Positions 49,149 through 58,978 of a DNA stretch of 64,000 bases are shown here, one piece after another. The position numbers were made by a program, and so were the translations under genes. The stretch comes from Welwitschia mirabilis (taxonomy: Eukaryota; Gnetophyta; Gnetopsida; Welwitschiales): positions 62,774,819-62,838,818 of the forward strand of contig JBOZIK010000001.1 of NCBI GenBank assembly GCA_051453625.1, read 5' to 3'. Every line of letters starts with the position of its first letter. Within the stretch, counting starts at the first letter, position 1. Under the pieces are notes generated by a model. It made no database searches, was not told the origin of the DNA, and worked only from the letters and a program-made list of their open reading frames with translations.

Positions 49149-50416
49149 TGTTTACATGTAAAAATTAACATTCCAAGAAAGTATAGTTAATTAATTTTAC
49201 ATAGGAAGAAATAATAAATCTATTATTTTATGACAAAATAATTTTTTCCCTTTTTATTATTTTTCATGAAAATATGAACTTTCCCTTAACATAATCAGAT
49301 TTATTGCTACTTTTTAGAGGACATTTAACAAAATGAAATATTATTAACATAAAATATCCACTTCCATAGATGAACTCCAAACTCACATTCCTACATTCTT
49401 TTGGGAAGTTCATTAAATTTCACTTTTAGTCTAAGTCATACATCAATCCAGAATAAACCTACAAACTCAAAGACACTTGGTAGAAGTGTAAAATAACATG
49501 TCGCAATGACATGTGGTAGCAATGAGGATGATTACATGGAAGACACATGACATGGCATCCCTTGGCATCTGCATCATCAGTCAAAGGATATGTTATTACA
49601 TTTTTTACATTAGAAGATAAAGAATTCTCCTTTAAGGATACATGCCAAATTTTATAACTTCCTCCTTAAGTAATCACCCAAATGTAATCCTTCTTATATA
49701 ACTACCCACTAACCAATTCATGATAAAGCTCTTTAAGTCTTTCCTCATTTATAAAAGGGCCTTAAGCCTCCACTGTAATGAATCTTTTAGTTGACATAAC
49801 ATGATGGAAAGACTTAGAATGCTAGGATGTTATGCCATTCTAATCACCTTTCTTGAGAGCAGATTTGTTTCGAGACTAGTTAAGGAATCCACTTACTTCA
49901 CCTCTCTTAATTGACATAATTTATATTTCAAATTTTAACACAAGATTAGCTTTTCATTCTTTCATTGTTAATGCACATTAATTTGGTATTAGCAATCTTT
50001 AGATGAGGCTAGTACTTGTTTTATTAAGTAGTTGTTCATTCTTTCCATACTTATGAAGGGCTATAAAGAAGCAGGGGGCTAAGTTACTTATCAACACCTA
50101 TGTTGTGGATGAGATTATGCCTCCATGATTGAGCCTTAATGACTTGATCATCTTAGTTTGCATTTCAAGAATATAGGAATCATAAGAGTGAAGGTAGAGC
50201 ATTACATAAATTAGTTAGACCTTTGGAACACTTTCGTTCCCTTACATTAGCAATCAAAAAATCATTAAAATATCAACTTTAACTATGTATTTTATTTGAT
50301 TTCTATCACAAGTTAAATTTATTATGTTACTTTTGTTAAGTTACTACTTGTATATCACTATGTAAGAATAACACTAGGTTTTTACCTAGTTTAAACCTAA
50401 TTCATTCTACTCATAA
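49149..50416 (+). repeat. Subfamily-B gypsy LTR at the 3' end of A5
   Basis: It starts TGTTTACATGTAAAAATTAA and contains TATGAACTTTCCC and a TATAAAAGGG box at 49750-49759. It resembles the lone LTR at 33023 more than the 5' LTR of A5. It runs into a 100-N gap just before its expected end. Confidence 0.75.
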
Positions 50417-50516
50417 NNNNNNNNNNNNNNNNNNNNNNNNNNNNNNNNNNNNNNNNNNNNNNNNNNNNNNNNNNNNNNNNNNNNNNNNNNNNNNNNNNNN
50501 NNNNNNNNNNNNNNNN

Positions 50517-51482
50517 CATCACGATCATTCAAGGGATGTATCATCATCTTTCTTACATAAAAAGATAAAGATTCCTTCTTTGTAGCTACATTCTAAAATT
50601 TATCATGTCCTCCTTAAGTAAACATTCTAATGTAACTCCTCTTATGTAACTGTCCGCCTAACACATTATGACAAATATCTCCAAGCCTTTCCTCATCTTT
50701 AAAAGGGCCATGAGCCTTTATTGTAATGAATCTTTTAGTTGGCAGAATGTGGTGGAAAGACTTAGAGTATTAGGAAATCATGACATTCTAAGCACTTTCT
50801 TTAGGGATAGAATATTTAAAGGCTAGTTAAAGAGTCCATGTAACTTCACTTCCCATCCTTAATCTAATGTATATTTTTTAGTTTTAATAGAATAATTGGC
50901 TTTTCATTCTTTCATTTTTAATGAACATTCATTTAGTATTAGCAATCTTTAGGTGAGGCTAGTTCTTAAGTCATTATTTATTCTTTTATTATTAATGCAC
51001 ATTAAATTAGTATTAATAATCCTTATGTGAAACTACTTTATTATCAAGTTCTTTCATTACTAAGTGAGTTGTTTCAAGTTACTTCTATGCTTTTTTAGTC
51101 ATTATCATTTAATGGATCTTATGCATAATTATTTATACTTTACATGCTTATGGATGGCTCTAAAGGATCAGAGGGACTAAATAACTTACTAAAATGCATG
51201 TGATGGATAAGATTATGCCTCCACATCTAATCCTTAATGATTAGATGATTTTAGTTATGTTTTAGGAATACGGAAGCCATTGGACTAAAGGTGAAGCATT
51301 AGATAAACTAACTAGATAGTTAGATCATTTCTGTTTTCTTATTATGTTAACTAAGAATCATTAAATTCTCAAACTTTGACTTTGTGTTCTATGTGATTTT
51401 TATGGCAATTTGAAAGAATCATGTTTCTTTTATTAAGCTACTACATATGTATCCCTATGGAAGAATGATATTAGGTTCTTAT
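50517..51482 (+). repeat. Second subfamily-B LTR, 5' part missing
   Basis: It aligns with 49561-50400 but with about 20% difference by eye, much more than the other gap-edge duplicates, so it is probably a separate copy. It ends TGATATTAGGTTCTTAT at the 83-N gap. Confidence 0.65.
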
Positions 51483-51565
51483 NNNNNNNNNNNNNNNNNN
51501 NNNNNNNNNNNNNNNNNNNNNNNNNNNNNNNNNNNNNNNNNNNNNNNNNNNNNNNNNNNNNNNNN

Positions 51566-51690
51566 TTGTATATTCATAACATCAACTATCATTCTTTTAA
51601 TGAATTCATGAAGGACTTTTTTTCTTACAAGAGGTCCCCTTTCTTCTAATATTCCATGAAAGAATAATCACTGATTTTTTTTTAATGGTT
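51566..51690 (-). pseudogene. LINE-2 endonuclease N-terminus
   Basis: On the minus strand the frame reads SVIILSWNIRRKGTSCKKK (51632-51675), then EFIKRMIVDVMNIQ, matching SWNIRGLxxxxKRxxLxxxIxxxxVDVVxIQET of plant L1 endonucleases. The conserved Asn of SWN is kept. The domain continues at 43615 across element A5; the combined length fits one endonuclease. Confidence 0.8.
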
Positions 51691-52190
51691 GACATATTTC
51701 TTAATCATATCTTTTAAAGTTAATTAATATTTACTAAGGATATTTTTTCTATTTTCTTACTTATCTTTTTTAAATTTATGCTCTCCTTCTTTTATTATAG
51801 GTTTCATGTTCTTCAAGAGAAGAGAGGATTCATATTTGAGTATTGTCATTTTTATTTAAGTTTTCTTTTGATGGAGTGACTTCATCCTTGGGATCTTTTC
51901 TTTTAAAGGAGGCCTTAGGGGTCTCTATTAGATACTATAAACGTAAGACATTATTACTCTTTAATTCACTCCACCCTCAAATATATTCTAGCTTTCATGC
52001 TTTATATTCATCGATTCTTTCTTTTTCTTTATCTTGCACTCATTTTTCACATGTCTTGGCTTAGGAAAAAAGTGATAAATTAGTTTTCTTCTATAGCCAT
52101 AATCCTTATGTTCTTTATCTTAATAGAAATTAGACTTGACTATTCTCTATTTATAAGCTCTTTCTAAATGTCCCCTTAATTGTGTCTTAA
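51691..52190 (-). pseudogene. LINE-2 ORF1 zinc-knuckle region
   Basis: On the minus strand 52188-52025 reads RGHLERAYK, FY-DKEHKDYG, and KPRHVKNECKIKKKK. Placed beside LINE-1 ORF1 (36446-36284) the three knuckles line up in order and spacing, although many cysteines have decayed. 51691-52024 separates ORF1 from ORF2 and shows only broken frames. Confidence 0.6.
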
Positions 52191-52874
52191 GCATGCATTA
52201 AAGATATTTCTTTACTTATTAATTAAACCTATAATTTTATCAAATGACATACACTAGTATAGGATGAAATCAAAATGTCATAAACTAGTGAAATAAACAA
52301 AGAAATATTAAAAGATTAATTCATTTAAAATAAAGGACACATTAATATTTTGGGAAATTTTAACAAATAAAAAAAACTAACAATGCAAATGATGAGATAA
52401 AATGTAATATACTAGAAATGAGAATGAAATGTCCTAAGTGTAATAAACTAATTAATTTACTAATTTGTTATCATCCAAGATTACCCTCATCCTTTATATC
52501 AATATAAAATTTAATCTAGAATAGTATTAACTTGACATTAACATAAAATATAAAGAAGATAAATAAAGATATTTTGAGAAAAATCACACTTGATCTTATT
52601 ACCAAATTCACTTTCAATTACATCTACTTACAAATATTTGTTCTTTAATGGAGGAAACACATCCTAACACTAAGGAGAACTTCTTTCATAAGCAAATGAA
52701 ACCCTTACCCAAAATGCTCTAATGTCATAAGCTACTTTATGTAAAGAAGGAGGAGGAAATCAGATATCTAAAAGGTTTTTTATAGGTTTAGATAGATGGT
52801 AGGTGAGCAGTAGATGAGCCATTGTAATGTAAACTTGGTAATAGACATAATGATTATTAGTGGTAGATAGGTTT
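52191..52874. other. Unassigned AT-rich DNA
   Basis: It should contain the 5' part of LINE-2 ORF1 on the minus strand, but no DUF4283 motif was readable. Confidence 0.3.
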
Positions 52875-54668
52875 TGTTGTGCATAATTTTGAAATCCTTT
52901 ACATCTTACTTATTCCTATCAATCACAAATAGATATATGGAAAATACTACGCACTAGTATAGATGGGAGTGACCCAAATATCATAAATCCATTGAAGGTG
53001 TGCAAGAGAAAAAGGAGAATTAATTTTCATAGAAAATATTGTATCATGTTAATGCAATGATGTAAGAAAATAAATGCATAATGCAATGCAAAAGCAACCT
53101 AATCTAGATGAACACCTTTATGATTATCAAATTGACTTGTTAGGAAGANNNNNNNNNNNNNNNNNNNNNNNNNNNNNNNNNNNNNNNNNNNNNNNNNNNN
53201 NNNNNNNNNNNNNNNNNNNNNNNNNNNNNNNNNNNNNNNNNNNNNNNNTAACTTACTTATTCCTATCAATCACAAATAGATATATGGAAAATACTACACA
53301 CTAGTATAGATGGAAGTGATCCAAATATCATAAATCCATTAAAGGTGTGCAAAGAGAAAAAGGAGAATTAATTTTCATAGAAAATATTATATCATGTTAA
53401 ACTTAATGCAATGATTTAAGAAAATAAATGCATAATGCAATGCAAAAACAACCTAATCTAGATGAACATCTTTATGATTATCAAATTGACTTATTAAGAA
53501 GATTGGATCTAAATTAGCTAGAAAAACTATTACTAACTGAGACTAACTTAAGCTATCAAGTCAAATAGAATGTAATGCAAAAATAAAACAAAGTTTATAT
53601 TGTCAATCCTAATAAAGGTTGCCCTTAAGACCTATATCCTAAGTGAAACTCTCATTAAATTAAGAATAATAAAAACCATAAGGAGTATGTAAAGTATTAA
53701 AGAAATGAAAAAGAAATAGAACTTGTATTAATCAAATCAACATTCAGGTTACAAAGTAATCGCATCTCAATGGACGATGCATAATCCAACATCAAGGATA
53801 TGTCTTTCTGAAACTACTCAAGATATATCTCTAACCCTTTGATCTCTTGTCACGAGAATTTTTGATGCATCAAAATAATAGGAGGATGAAAGGAAGGTTT
53901 ATTTACATAATAAGAAAAATGTAGATGTCACTCAAGTTGTAATTGTCATGCTGGAAAACACACTCAATCTTGAGAAAGAAATAGATGAAAGTTGTCAAGC
54001 CATTTTAGTATCATCTTGACTATCATGGAAATGACAAATTGGAGAATGCCTCATAATAATGGATGAGTCATTAGCTTCTAGCTTCATAGTTATCCTCGCA
54101 ATTAGCTCTAGATGTGTTTTCATATAACATATCATGTGAAACACACTAGGGATGACACCTCTCCTAGCTTCAGTCCATGTTAGCATCCCAAATAGTAACC
54201 AAAGTGCTAGCATCCCACCTATCATGGGAACAATAGTGGGAATGATATTCCTCCTTTTCTTTCTGGCTTAAGAAAAGTCAGCCATTCACATCATTAATCT
54301 TCCTCTAANNNNNNNNNNNNNNNNNNNNNNNNNNNNNNNNNNNNNNNNNNNNNNNNNNNNNNNNNNNNNNNNNNNNNNNNNNNNNNNNNNNNNNNNNNNN
54401 NNNNNNNNAGTGCTACAATAGTGGGTGTAATATTCCTCCTTTTCTTTTTGGCTTAACAAAAGTCAGCCATTCACATCATTGATCTTCCTCTAAAGTACTA
54501 ATTATCAGAATATGCCTAGAATGCCTTTAAATATGCTAAGAATTACATGTTTCTGTGATTATTTTATCAACTCTTTATAATCATCAGAATTACATCTAAA
54601 CTTATATAAATGTCTTGCAAAATAACTCATAATACCCCATCAAATACACACAATTTGGCAGTGCATCA
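52875..54668 (-). repeat. 3' LTR of the family-C element
   Basis: On the minus strand it starts TGATGCACTGCCAAATTGTG directly after the polypurine tract and aligns throughout with 58979-60717. It is inflated by false duplications around gaps 53149-53248 (52903-53148 and 53249-53503) and 54309-54408. Net length is about 1.3 kb. Confidence 0.8.
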
Positions 54669-55540
54669 TTTCTCCCCACTTAGCATTGAAATCCTTGATA
54701 AAACCAGGCAGATAATTACGATTACAAGCTAAATTATCTTAAAACATATCATAAATTATAAAATAGTCTCATAAATAATTTAAAACATATTATAAAGTAG
54801 AATAAAATGTAGAGAATCATGTGTATTGAGTGGAAATTGCAAAAATTATTTCTCATAAAAGCTCTAAAATGACCCCATATATTGATTTTATTGCTATAAA
54901 AATTATGAAAATAAGTCCTTAACTACTTACTTAAGTGTTAGATTTAATCTCATTTGTGTATTTTCTAACAAGTTTTNNNNNNNNNNNNNNNNNNNNNNNN
55001 NNNNNNNNNNNNNNNNNNNNNNNNNNNNNNNNNNNNNNNNNNNNNNNNNNNNNNNNNNNNNNNNNNNNNNNNNNNNATGCCTAGAATGCCTTTAAATATG
55101 CTAAGAATTACATGTTTCTGTGATCATTTTATCAACTCTTCATAATCATCAGAATTACATCTAAACCTATGTAAATGTCTTGCAAAATAACTCATAATAC
55201 CCCATCAAATACACACAATTTGGTAGTGCATCATTTCTCCCTACTTAGCATTGACAATCCTTGATAAAACTAGGCAGATAATTACGATTACAAGATAAAT
55301 TATCTTAAAACAATTCATAAGTTATAAAATAGTCTTATAAATAATTTAAAACATATTATAAAGTAGAATAAAATGTTGAAAATCATGTGTATCAAGTGGA
55401 AATTGCAAAAATTATTTCTCATAAAAGCTCTAAAATAACCCCATATATTGATTTTATTTGCTATAAAAATTATGAAAATAAGTCCTTAACTACTTATTTA
55501 AGTGTTAGATTTAATCTCCTTTGTGTATTGTCTAATAATT
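54512..55540. repeat. Probable false duplication around a 100-N gap
   Basis: 54512-54976 and 55077-55540 are near-identical (AATGCCTTTAAATATGCTAA and onward), separated by exactly 100 N. The polypurine tract and LTR start are therefore present twice in the assembly. Confidence 0.85.
54669..54680 (-). other. Polypurine tract of the family-C element
   Basis: On the minus strand AGTGGGGAGAAA stands directly before the LTR start TGATGCAC. This is the normal site for plus-strand priming. A gap-edge duplicate is at about 55245. Confidence 0.8.
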
Positions 55541-55569
55541 TTTAAGTGGACAATGTTGCAGGAATAAGG

Positions 55570-55960
55570 TTAATTTAATTTCATTTTCTACATCCCATTC
55601 ATCACCTAGGTCTTTTTCAATTGCATCAAAAACTCTAATTATAAATGACACTCCATCATCTTAATTCTTATTTCGATAATGCAATGGGCTATTACACAGA
55701 ATGTTCTTTCTAGAAGTAATGGATAATCTATGTTATGTTCAACTTCTATTATAACCACATCTATTAGATAGAATGCCTCTTCAATTTAAATTACTAAATA
55801 TTTTATGACTCCTAAGGTTTCTTAACTAATATATTTGCTAATTTTAAGATAATCTGAGTAGGATTTATTCTACCTCTTAAGTTGAGTCTCTTACAAATGT
55901 GTAATGGCNNNNNNNNNNNNNNATTGATACTTTTTCTAATGTCAATTAAAGTCCTTTTTA
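55570..55960 (-). pseudogene. Gypsy aspartic protease remnant (family C)
   Basis: On the minus strand LIDIRKSIN (about 55935-55960) is the decayed active site (usual LCDLGASIN; catalytic Asp kept, Gly-Ala lost). After a 14-N gap come LPLHICKRLNL and RINPTQIILKLAN, matching MPLSIFKKLNLGELKPTxITLQLAD. PLLLERTF at 55695-55725 matches PLILGRPF. Several stops break it. Confidence 0.8.
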
Positions 55961-56699
55961 TTAAAGTTCTTTTTATTCTTTTGTTTTCCTCTAATGTGAC
56001 ATAATGATTGCTACCCCTAGATCCTTAAATTTTAGAGATTTTTATAAGACTAAGTTAGTTAGGGATTGAGATAAAAATAACTTGCTAGGAGTAATTCATT
56101 TTTTTTTCTTTTTATTAAGTCTTTCCATAACTTAAAATATTTTATTTTTTCTTGCNNNNNNNNNNNNNNNNNNNNNNNNNNNNNNNNNNNNNNNNNNNNN
56201 NNNNNNNNNNNNNNNNNNNNNNNNNNNNNNNNNNNAGCCTATCAAGCTAAGGAGTAGCTGGTTTTTTTTTTAATTTCTTGAGAATAATATTTCTTTTTAC
56301 TTTTGTCATGATAAGGGAAGTTATGATTTTCTAACATTTAGATGTCCTATTCTTATTCATTGTCTCTAGTATTATTTTGAAAGTTTGATGCTTCATAAGA
56401 AGGAGGGTTTGCTTCATTTTCACTTTTTGTTACAACCTTATAATATTTTTATGACTTCATTAGGATTGAGTAGAGGTTGTGTTGCTAATGATTCTTGTGA
56501 TATATGGTTTACTAACATGGTTTGTTGAAGGACATTTACTACATTTTACTACATTTTCAATGTTGAAGTTTGTCTTTTCTTATGATTTTCCAATTTCATT
56601 TATAGAATTTTTGAGTAAATCATTTTGATATTAAAAGTTTGATGAACTTGATTAGAAGTTTGAATTTTCAAATTGACTTTTAAAAGGTTGAAGATTAAT
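55961..56699 (-). other. Family-C region between gag and protease, with an 80-N gap (56156-56235)
   Basis: Only short broken frames (for example TSNQVHQTFNIKMI) are seen. This should hold the gag C-terminus. Confidence 0.4.
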
Positions 56700-58400
56700 T
56701 TGAAAATTTTTGAATTTGTTATCAAAGGTTTGAAAATTAGATTGTTTATCTATTCTAAGTTTTAATTGGTTTTGGTTCTAATTTTGGTTTTGGTTTTGGA
56801 AGTTTGAAATTTTTTTATTAAAAGCGTAAGTTTCTTCATATATTTTTTTCTCATAGGTTGACAGTAATGGAGAATCCTTGGTTATGTGATAGTTATCTTC
56901 ACATATATCACATGTTGATAAAACACTCCTTTTAGTTGTTAATTTTGCATCTAGAATCATCTTAGTATATTTCTACAAGGTTGTTATAAAGTCTTTAATC
57001 AAATTTATGGGTTTAGTTTCAGTTTTATCTATCTTCTTTTCTTGTTTTACTTTTTTCAAAATCTTTGATAATTTGACCTATAATATGGTTATCTCTCGAC
57101 ATCTATTTTGTCCATGTTTGACTTACTTTAACAAGTTATTCTAATGTTTTTTCAAGCATTTTCCAATGTGAGGTTTATTAGGTTTCCACCACAAGAGAAA
57201 TCTACAAGTTATTTTGTTTGGCTGTCTAGTCCATTATAAAAGTAATTTATTAGCTCCTCTCATGTGAAAGCATCTATTAAAATAAAATGAATTGTGATAC
57301 AGAAACATTTATATGTAGAAGCATAATCCTCATTTAGTTATTGTTGGAAATTAGTTACTTCTTTCTTTCTCTTTCCAATGGTTTCTTTACACATAAATCT
57401 CTTAATGAAAGCTTATTATATTTTATTCCAAGTTTTTAAACTCTTGTGGGGTATAGTTCTTAACTAAAGTTTAGCATTTCNNNNNNNNNNNNNNNNNNNN
57501 NNNNNNNNNNNNNNNNNNNNNNNNNNNNNNNNNNNNNNNNNNNNNNNNNNNNNNNNNNNNNNNNNNNNNNNNNNNNNNNNTGGGATATAGTTCTTAACTA
57601 AATTTTAGCCTTTCCTTTCGATGTAAGGGAAAAAAATAACCATATGGGTATGATCAATAATTCTTTTCTTTCCATTTCTAGAGGTAAGAACTAACTGCTT
57701 AATGTTAGTAAAGTGTTAGAGGGGATCCTCATCATTTTCACCACTAAAGAGGATATAATCATTTAAATTTTTCAATTTAACATCATCTCTAAAGGTAAAT
57801 CAAAATGAGTTTATATCTCACATTTCTATTGGCTATTAGTTCTTTAAGCGAAAGATTTACATTAAGATAAGGGGTTGAAGACCCTATGACCTGTTTTTGT
57901 TTTGCATAGTATTTGACATTTTAAAACTATCTTTCTAAATTAATTTTTGAAAATTTTCCTTCACAAAATTAGATTCTTAAAAAAAAAAAAAAAAAAAAAA
58001 ACCTCAGAAGGAATATCATATGAACTTGGGGATTACTTACCTGATTCTAATTCGAAGTTGGCCNNNNNNNNNNNNNNNNNNNNNNNNNNNNNNNNNNNNN
58101 NNNNNNNNNNNNNNNNNNNNNNNNNNNNNNNNNNNNNNNNNNNNNNNNNNNNNNNNNNNNNNNTTTTAATTTAACATCATCTCTATAGATAAATCAAAAT
58201 GAGTTTATATCTCACATTTCTATTGGCTATTAGTTCTTTAAGGAAAAGATTTACATTAAGATAAGAGGTTGAAGACCCTATGACCTATTTTTATTTTGCA
58301 TAGTATTTAACATTTTAAAACTATCTTCTTTTAAATTATTTTTTGAAAAATTTTCCTTCACAAAATTAGATTCTGTAAAAAAATAAAAAAAAAACTCAGA
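56700..58400 (-). pseudogene. Gypsy gag remnant (family C, Retrotrans_gag and C2HC knuckle)
   Basis: Minus-strand order: GENDEDPL-HFTNIKQLVLTS (57762 downward; usual GxENDDPxxHLxxFxxLC), TWNKI ... FIKRF (near 57430), EVTNFQQ-LNEDYASTYKCF, FYNGLDSQTK-LVDFSCGG (usual FYNGLxxxTRxLVDAAAGG), then the knuckle CDICEDNYHITKDSPLL at 56870-56916, which fits CxxCGxxHxTxDCP with the last Cys changed to Ser, and finally an NQNQN tract. Gaps at 57481 and 58064 carry duplicated flanks (57446-57480/57581-57613 and 57774-58063/58164-58453). Frameshifts and stops occur throughout. In a working element Gag forms the particle and binds RNA. Confidence 0.85.
57979..58001. repeat. Poly-A run of about 23 bases
   Basis: A homopolymer inside the gag region. 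Its gap-edge duplicate near 58377 is interrupted (AAAAAAATAAAAAAAAA), so the run varies between the two copies. Confidence 0.8.
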
Positions 58401-58956
58401 AGGAATATCATATGCGCTTGGGGATTACTTACCTGATTTTAATTTGAAGTTGGCCTATCCTTCTTTGATATTTTCTTCTATTAGTAGCCTTTCTCTCTAA
58501 TATTTCTTTTCCAAATTGACTGTATCACATCATACTAAGTGATAAGAAACTAAAAAATAATAAAAAATAACTAATAGTCATCTTTCTATTTGTGGGAATG
58601 ACACAAGGAATAGAAATCAAAAAGGGAAAAAAAAGGTATTGGTAAAATTAGAGAAAATTGTCATAAACATAAATTTAGGCTCTCATCCATCTTGTCATAG
58701 GAATGATAGTGAGGATGATAATTATTTTAATACTACTACTAAAAAAATTTAAAAAAAATTCAATTTAAAAATCTATAACTGTTATTCTCTGTGTCGTGTG
58801 AATAATAGAGGAAATGATAGTACTTATTAAAGCTATAGAACACAAAAATTTTCAAAATAAACCTATAATTATAACTAAGAATACATTACTATAGATTTAA
58901 ACTAGAATATGATTTGATTACCTAAGTAATAACAATCCTCATAGTTCTCAGTAATC

Positions 58957-58976
58957 TTCCTAAGTAATGGTACTAA
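58957..58976 (-). other. Primer-binding site of the family-C element
   Basis: On the minus strand TTAGTACCATTACTTAGGAA follows the LTR end (CAACATC). It resembles TTGGCACCGTTGCCGGGGA after decay. Confidence 0.65.
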
Positions 58977-58978
58977 GA

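Larger units (their letters stand above)
43616..51482 (+). mobile_element. Ty3/gypsy Athila/Tat-like element A5 inserted in LINE-2
   Basis: Order: subfamily-A LTR 43616-44970, primer site 44974, leader, 428-N gap, gag trace 46540, acidic segment 46936-47079, pol linker 47265-47420, 209-N gap, 3' untranslated region 48098-49148, subfamily-B LTR 49149-50416, 100-N gap, part of a second subfamily-B LTR 50517-51482. LINE-2 resumes at 51566. The LTRs at the two ends belong to different subfamilies, so this is a mosaic, a later replacement, or two overlaid insertions. No reverse transcriptase, RNase H or integrase core was found. Confidence 0.75.

Noticed and set aside
53995-54225. 76-codon minus-strand frame with a hydrophobic start (GGMLALWLLFGML)
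   Set aside because: It lies entirely inside the family-C LTR; the equivalent region of the other LTR (60230-60460) is broken, so no protein is conserved.
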